Shown: piece after piece, positions 27,949 to 36,797 of the stretch | How the letters are laid out: every line of letters starts with the position of its first letter | Numbering within the stretch: position 1 is the stretch's first letter | DNA from: Francisella adeliensis | GTDB lineage: Bacteria; Pseudomonadota; Gammaproteobacteria; Francisellales; Francisellaceae | Length of the DNA stretch: 64,000 bases | Assembly: GCF_003290445.1 (NCBI RefSeq) | Contig: NZ_CP021781.1 | Location: 992,001 to 1,056,000 of the forward strand | Direction: 5' to 3' | The notes under the pieces: model-generated | What the model was told of the DNA's origin: nothing | Databases searched by the model: none | The model's input: the letters and a program-made list of their open reading frames with translations, nothing else | Position numbers and translations under genes: made by a program

Positions 27949-29214
27949 TTATATCTTATGAACTCTTATAATATCTACTTTTTGTTTCTGTAACTGTGAT
28001 GATAAGTCAATAGTTGCTCTATCTAACTCATCTATAGTACTGTCTTTAGATAGTTTTAACACTGATGGTTTGCGAGAATGTCCTACTAAAGCTTTTAGGC
28101 TCAACTCACCTCTTAAATCATCTATTTTATTTAAAACGTGTAATGCGACATCTTGCTTTTTACCGAACCCAAAACCTACATCAAAGTATATATTTTCTTG
28201 CTTAACACCATTTGATACAAGTATTTGCTTCTTTGACTCTATGAACTTATTAATCTCTTTGAGAGCATTTTCACTTTCTAAGTATTTACTTCTTTCATCA
28301 ATGCCTAGATTATGAGTAATCACATATTTTTTATTGTATTTAGCAATCAACTGGGCTTTTTTCTCAATATTATTACCCTCAACATCATTTATCATCCAAA
28401 CAATATCGTGATATTTTTCTAAAACCTTTACCATTACTTCATACTTTCTCGTATCAATACTGATTAATGGGCGATACTTAAGGTTTGCTGATTGTGATTT
28501 AAAATATTTAAGAAAATTATCAAGCTTTTGAAATTCTTCATCTACAGATATAGCACAAGCGTTTGGTTTTGTAGATTCTGCACCAATATCAATAATCTCA
28601 GCACCAGATTCAATTAAATTCTCAAGGTTTGTTTTTCTTTGGTTATCATCAAAATGTCCATCTGAAAAAGATTGCTCAGATATATTAACTATTCCCATAC
28701 GCATTGTGTCTGAAAGAGTCTGATTAAGTTTATCTATTGGTCCTAGCTCTTTGAGTCTGATTTGGGGGTTAAACTCAGCATACTTTGGGTGTTGCCAACT
28801 TCTATCTAAGTCTAATAGTGGGGCTAATGCAAAATTTCTATTGATTAGTTCTTTATGTGGAATTGATAAATTATCATTTTCAAACATCAAGTCATCAGCA
28901 GCTAATATATCTAAATCTATAATTCTAGGAGACCATGTAGGGGAGCTTAAGTTTCTACCAATGCTTTGTTCAATCTCTTTTAAGGTTACAAGTAGCTGCT
29001 CTGGCTTTAATGAGGTTTTAATTTTTATAGCTGTATTTAAAAACTTTATATTCCACTCTTTAGGAGAATCCTTTTTCAACAAAGCATCACTGCTATATAA
29101 AGCAGCCTTTTTTATAATTCTAATATCTTTATGAGTATCTATAAGAGTTACTGCTGAGTGAATATTCTCAAGAGTAAATCCTATATTTGTACCTATACCG
29201 ATTATATAATTCAT
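27949..29214 (-). CDS. folKP: Bifunctional FolK-FolP: pyrophosphokinase and dihydropteroate synthase
   Basis: A 421-residue fusion catalysing two successive folate steps. Residues 1-155 are the pyrophosphokinase FolK (IGIGTNIG at the start, SPRIIDLDIL with Asp100 and Asp102 for magnesium). Residues about 165-421 are dihydropteroate synthase FolP (GIVNISEQSFSDG at 174-186, SIDTRK, KALVGHSRKPS, ending IIRVHKI). This fusion is known in Francisella. The first FolP loop differs from the common NVTPDSFSDGG form. folB lies 1-2 bp upstream, completing the pterin branch. Confidence 0.93.
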   Translation of the reverse strand: MNYIIGIGTNIGFTLENIHSAVTLIDTHKDIRIIKKAALYSSDALLKKDSPKEWNIKFLNTAIKIKTSLKPEQLLVTLKEIEQSIGRNLSSPTWSPRIIDLDILAADDLMFENDNLSIPHKELINRNFALAPLLDLDRSWQHPKYAEFNPQIRLKELGPIDKLNQTLSDTMRMGIVNISEQSFSDGHFDDNQRKTNLENLIESGAEIIDIGAESTKPNACAISVDEEFQKLDNFLKYFKSQSANLKYRPLISIDTRKYEVMVKVLEKYHDIVWMINDVEGNNIEKKAQLIAKYNKKYVITHNLGIDERSKYLESENALKEINKFIESKKQILVSNGVKQENIYFDVGFGFGKKQDVALHVLNKIDDLRGELSLKALVGHSRKPSVLKLSKDSTIDELDRATIDLSSQLQKQKVDIIRVHKI

Positions 29215-29215
29215 A

Positions 29216-29566
29216 CTATCCTTTTATTATAAAGCTTGCTGTTTCTATATGAGACATAGGAGGGCGTTTTATAAGTTTAAGATATCTTACGCAAACACCA
29301 TATTTCTCAGTTATAAAGTTATGTATTTGTTTTGCTAAATATTCAATAAGATTGCAACTAATATCATCACAAAAATTTTGAATTTCATTGCGTAAAGTAT
29401 AATAACAAATAGTTTGCGTTAAGTCATCTGTATCACTAGCACAGAAGTCTTTTGAGAATAGTAGTTCAAGGTCTAGGTATATAAGTTGCTTAATATTACG
29501 CTCTTCATCTGAGCAACCAAGATTAACATAAATTTGTAAGTTTTCTAAGAGTAAAGATTGTTGCAT
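29216..29566 (-). CDS. folB: Dihydroneopterin aldolase
   Basis: A 116-residue aldolase that makes 6-hydroxymethyldihydropterin for FolK. Features: LQIYVNLGCSDEERNIKQLIYLDLEL (the family usually has IGVxxxERxxxQ here), TICYYTLRNEIQNF, LIEYLAKQI and the ending with lysine in LKLIKRPPMSHIETASF. It is the first gene of the minus-strand folate genes and is divergent from the AMP-forming ligase gene across 74 bp. Confidence 0.88.
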   Translation of the reverse strand: MQQSLLLENLQIYVNLGCSDEERNIKQLIYLDLELLFSKDFCASDTDDLTQTICYYTLRNEIQNFCDDISCNLIEYLAKQIHNFITEKYGVCVRYLKLIKRPPMSHIETASFIIKG

Positions 29567-29640
29567 TATTCTGATTAGGAGTTGTATTTACTATAGGTAT
29601 AAATATATCATATCTATTTATTTATAAAGTACTTATTTAA
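29567..29640. promoter_or_regulatory. Divergent promoter region between pterin and pABA branches
   Basis: 74 bp shared by folB (minus) and the ligase-pabBC-pabA genes (plus). The sequence is almost pure A and T with TATAAATATATC-like stretches, so a -10 box cannot be singled out. The arrangement would allow joint control of the two halves of folate synthesis. Confidence 0.4.
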
Positions 29641-31032
29641 ATGTCTCAGCTTCAAAAGTTCTTAAGAAAAATAGAGTCTCACAATAATAAATATGTATAC
29701 TTTGAAAATACTAAGTTTACCTATAATGAAATTATTGATAAAAGTTATGCTTTAGCTAGAGTTATCGAACAGCATAATCGAAAAAAGATATTTTTTAATT
29801 TAAAGAATTCTCCTTTATCAATTTGTTTATATTTAGCTAGTTTGATAGCAGATGTAGATTTTTCAATACCAATTAATCCTCGCTTAGTTGATAGTGAGCT
29901 AGTTAGTATACTTGAACCAGACTCTATATTTTTTACTTTTCAAAAGTCAGTTTTTTTAGATGATTTCGCTAATAAAAATAATATAAAGATAATTGAGATA
30001 TTTGATGAAGTAGGTTTTTTAAAGGCATTAAAAAAACCACAAGATTTTAGAATTTATAATAAATGTCAAATTGCTCATGTCAGTTCAGGAACTACAGGTT
30101 TTTATCAAAAGCATTATCATTCTATTGATCAAATTATTAATTATGCTACGACACAAACATACAGATTAGGTTTAATGAAAGAAGATCATTTGTTGATTGC
30201 TTTATCAGTAAATCATGCATATGCATTTTCGTATCAGTTACTACCTGCACTTGAGCTTGGTTTAAATATAACTTTCGTAAAAGAATTTACTCCTGAGGGT
30301 GTATTAAAAATAATTAATAACTCTAAAATATCAGCTTTAGCACTATTACCAAGTATGTATTATCTTTTAGAGCTTGATAAGATCAACATAAATAGTCTTA
30401 GATATGTAAGTGTAGCAGGCGATATGATCTCAGAAGATTTGCAAGAAAGAATTTCTAATAAACTACAACTTCCTTTATTAACAGGTATAGGTATGACAGA
30501 AGTTTTTGGCTATGGTCAGAATACGGTTTTGGAGGGGGTTAATGTTATCGAAGTATTTCCAGATACTAATATAAAAATTGAAAAATTCGATGGAGTTGAC
30601 TACGGTAAGATCTTCATAAAAAATGAAATGCTACCTTTAGGTTCTTGCCAAGGTTGGTTTGAAACTGGAGATGTTGGTAGTTTTAATGAAAAAGCATATA
30701 AACTAAAGTTTTATGGAAGGTATAAAGATATTATCATCAAAGGAGGCTCTAATATTGCCCCTAAAGAAATCGAGAATATTATTCTGAAAATAGATGGTAT
30801 AAATGATTGTGTAGTTGTTGGAAAAACAGATAAAATATGGGGAGAGGTGCTTTGTGGTTTCTTAGTTACTGATAAAATAGAATCTACACTAGATTTTATC
30901 AATGATCATTTAGTAAATTACTTAGCAAAATACAAAAAAATTGACCATATAGTTAAAGTAGATAAGATTCCTTTAACACCGACAGGAAAAATCAATAGAA
31001 AACACCTAAAAGAAATCGCAAATGAACTTTAG
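29641..31032 (+). CDS. AMP-forming acyl/aryl ligase (ANL superfamily) of unknown substrate
   Basis: A 463-residue adenylate-forming ligase, short for the family. Motifs in order: A3 phosphate loop SSGTTGFYQKHYHS (the usual PK is replaced), A5 GIGMTEVFGYG, A7 ETGDVGSF, A8 GRYKDIIIKGGSNIAPKEIENII, and A10 TPTGKINRK with the catalytic lysine. It therefore should activate a carboxylic acid as an adenylate and possibly thioesterify it. Its end overlaps pabBC by 11 bp, so it is coupled to pABA synthesis. The substrate may be an aromatic acid, but this cannot be read from the sequence. It has no carrier-protein domain. Confidence 0.82.
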   Translation: MSQLQKFLRKIESHNNKYVYFENTKFTYNEIIDKSYALARVIEQHNRKKIFFNLKNSPLSICLYLASLIADVDFSIPINPRLVDSELVSILEPDSIFFTFQKSVFLDDFANKNNIKIIEIFDEVGFLKALKKPQDFRIYNKCQIAHVSSGTTGFYQKHYHSIDQIINYATTQTYRLGLMKEDHLLIALSVNHAYAFSYQLLPALELGLNITFVKEFTPEGVLKIINNSKISALALLPSMYYLLELDKININSLRYVSVAGDMISEDLQERISNKLQLPLLTGIGMTEVFGYGQNTVLEGVNVIEVFPDTNIKIEKFDGVDYGKIFIKNEMLPLGSCQGWFETGDVGSFNEKAYKLKFYGRYKDIIIKGGSNIAPKEIENIILKIDGINDCVVVGKTDKIWGEVLCGFLVTDKIESTLDFINDHLVNYLAKYKKIDHIVKVDKIPLTPTGKINRKHLKEIANEL

Positions 31033-32788
31033 TAACGACTATGCTATATTTGAAAATAAAATAACTGAGCAAGATAAATATTTTTTTTATGATCCTGTTG
31101 AGGAGATTATTGCTAAAGATAAAGCTTCTTTAGGTAGTGCATTTAAGGAGCTCACACGACTGCAACAAAAAGGCTTATATTTGGTTGGGTATGTTAGCTA
31201 TGAAGCTAGTTATTATTTAACACCATACTTGGCTCACTTGAGATCTGATAATTCTCAAAAGCTATTACACTTTATTGCTTATAAAAATTATTCTACTAGA
31301 ATTCCTAGCGACCTATTGAGTAAGGATGATGAAGGAGTCATAGATCTTTTATATGATCATTTAAGCTTAAATGATTATGATAAACAATTTTCAGAAGTCT
31401 ATTCTGCTTTAACTAAAGGAGATAGCTATCAAATAAATCTAACTAAAAGAGTGTCTGGTCAAACAGATTCAAAAGGGTTGGGGATTTATAATACTCTAAA
31501 AAAATATCAGCAAGTAAAATACGCATCATACTTACAGTTTAAAGATGATGAAATAATATCTTTATCACCTGAACTTTTCTTTGAAAAAACTCAATCTAAG
31601 CTAACAGTAAAACCAATGAAAGGTACCGCTCAAATTATTGAAGATGATAATGATGGTTTGATTCATAATAAACTGAAAAATTGTACTAAAAATAAAGCTG
31701 AAAACTTAATTATTGTAGATCTATTAAGAAATGATCTATCAACTATAGCAAAGAATCATCTTGTAAAAGTTGATAAAATTTTTGAGATTGAGAAGTATAA
31801 AACACTATATCAGATGGTTTCGCAAATTTCTGCTGAAGTCACCAAAGAAATCTCAATTAAGAAGATATTTGAGAATTTATTCCCATGCGGTTCTATTACA
31901 GGAGCCCCAAAGAAGAGAACTATGGAGTATATCAAAAATATAGAGAGTGGTGATCGAGGTATATATACTGGAGCGATTGGGTATATAATGCCCAATAACG
32001 ATATAACTTTTAGTGTAGCAATAAGAACGATTAAAAAAAATGGTAGGAAGATTAAGTTTGGAGTCGGAGGAGGTATTACAGTTTCTTCTGAAATTAGTGA
32101 TGAATGGCAAGAAATGAATACTAAAATGTCATTTATTAAAGAAATCTATAAACCTAAGTTTTCAATTATAGAAAGTATATATTTTTCTAATAAATTTAAA
32201 GATTTGGATCTACATCTTGAGCGTTTAAAATTAACAGCGCAAAAACTTTTCTTTGAGGTAAATATTGCAAAATTAAAACAGTCCATTATCTCTTATACAA
32301 AGGAGTTGGATAGTAATAAACAATACAAGATTCGCTTAGAGTATTTATATGATAAAAAAATTCTTATTACAGATAGTCAGATAGATAACACAAATAAAAA
32401 ATTAGTTAAGCTTATTGTATGTCCTGAAAAAGTTGACTCTAATAATTTTATGTTTAGATATAAAACTACACATAGTTCTACAAGAGGTTTTTATACTGAT
32501 ATGCATAACAAATACATTGGTAAAGAAGATAATAAGGAACTAGTTTTCGTAAACGAACAAAATAATATAACTGAAACTAGATTTCACAACATACTTGTTA
32601 AAAAAGACAATAAAATCTATACGCCAAGATTAGAGGATGGAGTATTAGATGGTATAGCTAGAAAGAAATTACTAAACGACAATAAAATAAGTCAGAAAAA
32701 TATTTCTCTAAAAGATTTAGAAAATGCTGATGAAATATATTTAGTTAATAGTGTTAGAGGCATAATTGAAGCCAGGTTGGAGCAATAA
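31022..32788 (+). CDS. pabBC: Fused PabB-PabC: aminodeoxychorismate synthase I and lyase
   Basis: A 588-residue fusion. Residues 1 to about 370 are the chorismate-using PabB component; Lys200 in KPMKGT marks PabB rather than TrpE, and VDLLRNDL, GSITGAPKKRTMEYI and GIYTGAIGYI are conserved. Residues about 380-588 are a class IV PLP lyase (PabC), with the probable PLP lysine in FRYKTTHSS and NNITETRFHNILVKK. With PabA it converts chorismate to 4-aminobenzoate. The start overlaps the ligase gene, and pabA begins 3 bp after the stop. Confidence 0.92.
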   Translation: MNFSNDYAIFENKITEQDKYFFYDPVEEIIAKDKASLGSAFKELTRLQQKGLYLVGYVSYEASYYLTPYLAHLRSDNSQKLLHFIAYKNYSTRIPSDLLSKDDEGVIDLLYDHLSLNDYDKQFSEVYSALTKGDSYQINLTKRVSGQTDSKGLGIYNTLKKYQQVKYASYLQFKDDEIISLSPELFFEKTQSKLTVKPMKGTAQIIEDDNDGLIHNKLKNCTKNKAENLIIVDLLRNDLSTIAKNHLVKVDKIFEIEKYKTLYQMVSQISAEVTKEISIKKIFENLFPCGSITGAPKKRTMEYIKNIESGDRGIYTGAIGYIMPNNDITFSVAIRTIKKNGRKIKFGVGGGITVSSEISDEWQEMNTKMSFIKEIYKPKFSIIESIYFSNKFKDLDLHLERLKLTAQKLFFEVNIAKLKQSIISYTKELDSNKQYKIRLEYLYDKKILITDSQIDNTNKKLVKLIVCPEKVDSNNFMFRYKTTHSSTRGFYTDMHNKYIGKEDNKELVFVNEQNNITETRFHNILVKKDNKIYTPRLEDGVLDGIARKKLLNDNKISQKNISLKDLENADEIYLVNSVRGIIEARLEQ

Positions 32789-32791
32789 AAC

Positions 32792-33346
32792 ATGATTTTA
32801 TACCTTGATCATTACGATTCTTTCGCAAATACAATTTATAGCTATATATCATTATTAGGTTATGAGGTTGTTCTACATAAAACAGATAATATTCCTGCTA
32901 ATTTAAGCCAATTTACTCATATTATTATCGGCCCAGGGCCAGGCCATCCCAATGAAATCAAGCATCTCTATAAAACTATTGAGTATTGTGAGCTTAATAA
33001 TAAACCTCTTTTAGGTATATGTTTAGGTCATCAGCTAATAGCTCAGTACTTTGGTTCAGGGGTCATAAAAGCTAAAAATATATTTCATGGTAAAAGCTCC
33101 AAGGTAACACGGTCACTCGACACAATTTTACTAAATAATCACCCACAGGAATTTGATGTTATTAGATATCATTCTTTAATTATAGATAGTATTAAAAAAC
33201 CACTCAAAATATCTGCTATTACAAAAGCTAATGAGATAATGGCTTTTGAACATTCTAGTGAAAATATCTTCGGGCTGCAATACCACCCTGAAGCATACCT
33301 GAGTGAGTATGGCTTTGAAACATTAAATAATTTTCTAAAAATATAA
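32792..33346 (+). CDS. pabA: Aminodeoxychorismate synthase glutaminase subunit
   Basis: A 184-residue class I glutamine amidotransferase supplying ammonia to PabB. Nucleophile Cys77 in LGICLGHQ and the HPE pair in QYHPEAYLSEYG form the triad. LDHYDSFANTI at the N-terminus and IIGPGPGHPNE match PabA/TrpG proteins. Since it follows pabBC at once and no trp genes are here, PabA is the natural assignment. It is convergent with an MFS gene one base away. Confidence 0.93.
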   Translation: MILYLDHYDSFANTIYSYISLLGYEVVLHKTDNIPANLSQFTHIIIGPGPGHPNEIKHLYKTIEYCELNNKPLLGICLGHQLIAQYFGSGVIKAKNIFHGKSSKVTRSLDTILLNNHPQEFDVIRYHSLIIDSIKKPLKISAITKANEIMAFEHSSENIFGLQYHPEAYLSEYGFETLNNFLKI

Positions 33347-33347
33347 A

Positions 33348-34565
33348 TCAAACTTTTTGTGGTTTTATATAAAAGCTCAAACCATTAGCAATTATAAGTA
33401 ATATGAAAAACAAACTATAGGCTAGTTTATAGCTTACAAACTCACTGATCCCATGACTTATTAAGGTATTTTGTAAGTATGCAACTGTAGGGTTAATGAT
33501 ACTATTTAAGATATATTCAACTAAAAAAAGGATTGATAAGATGCTAACCAAGTATGTCTGATTTCTTTTATTAGCAGTATCAAAAGCGATACCAGTAAAC
33601 CCAAAACCAAACCCAAAACAAAACGATGCAAACATTAATAAGTATATGTTGGTAATATCAGTATAAAACAAAATAAATACAGATACAGTTGCTAAAGTAG
33701 TAAATATAGCAATATGGATTCTTCTAAGAAATTGAGCTGCAATAATAAATCCAACAACTATAGATGCAATACCAGATGCGATAGAGGCAATACTATTTCC
33801 AATTAAGCCAGCTTGTTCAATACTGTTTACTTTTGTGTGGGAGAGGATAGTATTTCCCCAATAGCCAATAGTATTAAAAAAAACACATGTAAAGAAGCTT
33901 GTGTAAATTATTGTGATAACTATCTGTTTATCTTTAAAGACATTTTTCACCCCTACAAAATAATCACCAAATGAGCAGATATTTCCAGTTTTTGGAATAC
34001 TACCATTCATATAACGACTAAAAGCATACAGGCATAAAATCAAAGCTAGTATCAGCGCTAGAATAAGAACAATATTGCTATATTTATAACTACCTATAGC
34101 TAGATTAAGAGGTGCCCCAGATACTGAAACTGCTAAAGATCCAAAAAAGTATATAAATCCAGTAGCTATAGCAAATAAGCGTTTACTTAAGATTATACTT
34201 GTAAGCCTATAAGCACTCATCATTGCAAATGCAGCACCGACTCCAATAATAAATCTTGATAGCAATAGCATCTGAGAATTTATAGGATATGCAAACATTA
34301 TTGTGCCAAGTAAAACTATAATCATTGCAAATAGAAGAGGGTAGTCTATACCATATCTATCAACGAGCATTCCTACAGGTATTTTCATCATCAACATTGC
34401 TAAACTATACATTGATATCGCCCATGCAATATCAAGGCTTGTAAAATTAAACTCTGACTCTAGTGGGATAGAAAAAGCCGATAATGAAGTACTTAGCATA
34501 CGAGTATACATATAAAATAATACCGCACTAATCCATATAAAGATCAAAAACTTAGACTGTTTCAT
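33348..34565 (-). CDS. MFS transporter of unknown substrate
   Basis: A 405-residue inner-membrane protein with about twelve transmembrane helices. The motif between helices 2 and 3 (KIPVGMLVDRYG) and RFIIGVGAAFAMMSAYRLTS fit the major facilitator superfamily. Intracellular pathogens carry families of such proteins (for example the Pht nutrient transporters), and membership is possible but not shown. It is divergent from the MscS-like gene. Confidence 0.75.
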   Translation of the reverse strand: MKQSKFLIFIWISAVLFYMYTRMLSTSLSAFSIPLESEFNFTSLDIAWAISMYSLAMLMMKIPVGMLVDRYGIDYPLLFAMIIVLLGTIMFAYPINSQMLLLSRFIIGVGAAFAMMSAYRLTSIILSKRLFAIATGFIYFFGSLAVSVSGAPLNLAIGSYKYSNIVLILALILALILCLYAFSRYMNGSIPKTGNICSFGDYFVGVKNVFKDKQIVITIIYTSFFTCVFFNTIGYWGNTILSHTKVNSIEQAGLIGNSIASIASGIASIVVGFIIAAQFLRRIHIAIFTTLATVSVFILFYTDITNIYLLMFASFCFGFGFGFTGIAFDTANKRNQTYLVSILSILFLVEYILNSIINPTVAYLQNTLISHGISEFVSYKLAYSLFFILLIIANGLSFYIKPQKV

Positions 34566-34665
34566 TTAGCAGAAAGTTTACAAAAAAGATGGCTAGAGTA
34601 TACCAATCAAACAGTTAAATATAAACATTGCTTATCATATTGTATTTCTTTAATATGTCAGTTAA

Positions 34666-34683
34666 ATAAACATGCATGTTTAT
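34666..34683. promoter_or_regulatory. 18-bp perfect palindrome, candidate operator
   Basis: ATAAACATG followed by its exact reverse complement, located 33 bases before the MscS-like start in the 151-bp divergent region. A related half-site, ATAAACATTG, lies at 34621-34630. Dyads of this length in a divergent promoter are typical of binding sites for dimeric regulators. The regulator is unknown and none is encoded nearby. Confidence 0.5.
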
Positions 34684-34716
34684 AGTGTAAATATTCTAAT
34701 ATAGGTAGTATCTAAT

Positions 34717-35547
34717 ATGAAGGAAGAGCAAATATTTAATCAGTTATTTTTCCAATGTTTTAACACATTTATATCAACAGCTGTAATTGCAATAATAGCT
34801 ATAGGATGTCATTCATTTTTTAAAAGAAAAATTACTAGTCAAAAACAGCTTAATAAAATTAAATCTCGGGTGATTTATATAGCAACAATTATCACTATTT
34901 TAGTAATTGTAAGAATTTGGATAGAAGGCTTCTATCATTTATTTACAATGCTTAGTTTAGTAGCAGCTGGTTTGGTTATAGTCAATAAAGAAAATGTTAT
35001 GAATTTTAGTGGTTGGATTATTATCAACTGGAGAAGCTTATTTTCTGAGGGTGATTCAATACAGGTTCAATCATATATAGGTAAAGTTGTCGGTATTAGA
35101 TTACTGTATTTTACAATCAATGAGACTTATTATTTAGGTGATAAAAAAACAACTGGAAAAATAATTAAAATTCCAAATTCTTTAATTATTACAGCACCAG
35201 TAACAACCTTCCCAAATGATGATGCTATATTGCTACATAAAGTTTCTTTTACTACTAATGTAGATACTGCTCTAGATATCTCTAAAAAAGTAAAACAGTA
35301 TATCTCTAATAAAATCAAAGAAAAATATGGGATTAGTGACAGTTTTAAAGAAAGTAAAGTTTTTAGTAAAGCTAAGTTAGCAAAAATAAGTGTCCATAGC
35401 TTAGAACCTAAAATAGATCTTATTCCTATAGTTGAAAATGATAGCATTATCACCGTTAAGGTACATTTTTACTGTTTAGCTGAAGATAGTAAATCATTAG
35501 AGTTAGAGTTTATAAGTTACTATCTAGAGACTAGATCTAAGATTTAG
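34717..35547 (+). CDS. Small MscS-family mechanosensitive channel
   Basis: A 276-residue membrane protein, about the size of E. coli MscS. Two to three helices (residues about 15-100) precede the beta domain: NWRSLFSEGDSIQVQSYIGKVVGIRLLYFTINE, then TGKIIKIPNSLIITAPVTTF, which is the classic MscS pore-lining and beta-domain pattern. The channel should release solutes on osmotic down-shock. The pore helix lacks the usual glycine-alanine repeats, so gating may differ. Its stop overlaps the convergent MFS gene by 4 bp. Confidence 0.82.
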   Translation: MKEEQIFNQLFFQCFNTFISTAVIAIIAIGCHSFFKRKITSQKQLNKIKSRVIYIATIITILVIVRIWIEGFYHLFTMLSLVAAGLVIVNKENVMNFSGWIIINWRSLFSEGDSIQVQSYIGKVVGIRLLYFTINETYYLGDKKTTGKIIKIPNSLIITAPVTTFPNDDAILLHKVSFTTNVDTALDISKKVKQYISNKIKEKYGISDSFKESKVFSKAKLAKISVHSLEPKIDLIPIVENDSIITVKVHFYCLAEDSKSLELEFISYYLETRSKI

Positions 35548-36779
35548 TTAGATTCAGAGTGATAATTAGTCAGAAAAACTATAGCTAAAATGCTGACTAG
35601 TGTAAAAATACAACATAATAAAATAACTATTTTAACTGATAGTGAAATAATTAGACCTCCAACAAGACAAATTATTGCACTACCTAACATTGCAAAAGAC
35701 ATCCTAAACCCAAGAACCTCACCTTGCTGATCAGGTCGTGCCTCATCTGAGAGCATTACCATCATTAAATTATTTACTGCTCCATAAGCTAAACCTAATA
35801 TAACAAACTGTAGGTATACTAAGGTAATATAGTCAGTTATAAGGAGAAAATAACCTATTATCATTATAACTAAAATACAAAGGATAGAGACATTTTTAGA
35901 ATATCTTTTATTCAAAAAACTTGGTAGATAAAGTGCACCTATACATAGACTAATACTATAGATTGCTGTCATATAAGCTATATAGATGCTAGACATTTTC
36001 CAGCTTGAAGCTAATATTATTGGGAAAAATTCATAATATGTCATAATTGATAATGATAAAAAACTACTGCTCACAAGTATCCATTTAACTGATGTATTTT
36101 TTATAATATTTGATAGATTTTTAAAAATATTTATTTGTTCATAAAAATTTATTTGAATCTTTTCTTTATCTAAATTATTATGATTTTCATATAATAATTT
36201 ACTTACCATAACTACTAAAACAAAGGAACCTATGCTTGTAAACAAGAAAGGTGTTGCATAGTTAAACCATGACACTATGCTAGAATTGCAAAGTATTGCT
36301 CCTATAATTGGACCAATAACATAAGCCATTGATATCACAGCAGAAAGCTTTCCAAGATCTTTTTGTTTATCTTTAGTTATATCAATTATAAAAGCTTGAG
36401 CAACAGCAAAATTAGCTTCTAAAACACCTGTGATGAATCTGCTTATAACCAGATAGTATATATTCCCACTATATATCGCAAGAGCAGATAAAATATAACC
36501 AAATCCGGCACAAAATAGAGTGTATAGTAAGATTTTTTTGCGCCCAAAGATATCAGAGAAGCGACCTATAATAGGAGCACCTAAAAACTGCCCTAAGGGA
36601 TAGGCTGCCAAAGTTATTCCTAAAGCTAGATTAAGGGCTATATTGCTATCAATTGATGCTGAAAATAAATCACCATGATTAATAAACATCGGAGCGAATA
36701 TAGTATATGGCATTGCAGTACCCATAACACTAAAAAATATAATAAATAATAGTGTAGGGATTTGATATTTATTATTCAT
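35544..36779 (-). CDS. MFS efflux-type transporter
   Basis: A 411-residue, twelve-helix MFS protein. Motif A is GAPIIGRFSDIFGRKKILL, and RFITGVLEANFAVAQAFIIDIT resembles the TetA/Bcr drug-efflux branch. The substrate is unknown. It follows the aldo/keto reductase gene after 18 bp, so the two are probably co-transcribed. Confidence 0.78.
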   Translation of the reverse strand: MNNKYQIPTLLFIIFFSVMGTAMPYTIFAPMFINHGDLFSASIDSNIALNLALGITLAAYPLGQFLGAPIIGRFSDIFGRKKILLYTLFCAGFGYILSALAIYSGNIYYLVISRFITGVLEANFAVAQAFIIDITKDKQKDLGKLSAVISMAYVIGPIIGAILCNSSIVSWFNYATPFLFTSIGSFVLVVMVSKLLYENHNNLDKEKIQINFYEQINIFKNLSNIIKNTSVKWILVSSSFLSLSIMTYYEFFPIILASSWKMSSIYIAYMTAIYSISLCIGALYLPSFLNKRYSKNVSILCILVIMIIGYFLLITDYITLVYLQFVILGLAYGAVNNLMMVMLSDEARPDQQGEVLGFRMSFAMLGSAIICLVGGLIISLSVKIVILLCCIFTLVSILAIVFLTNYHSESN

Positions 36780-36797
36780 AAAGAGATTCTTAAATAA

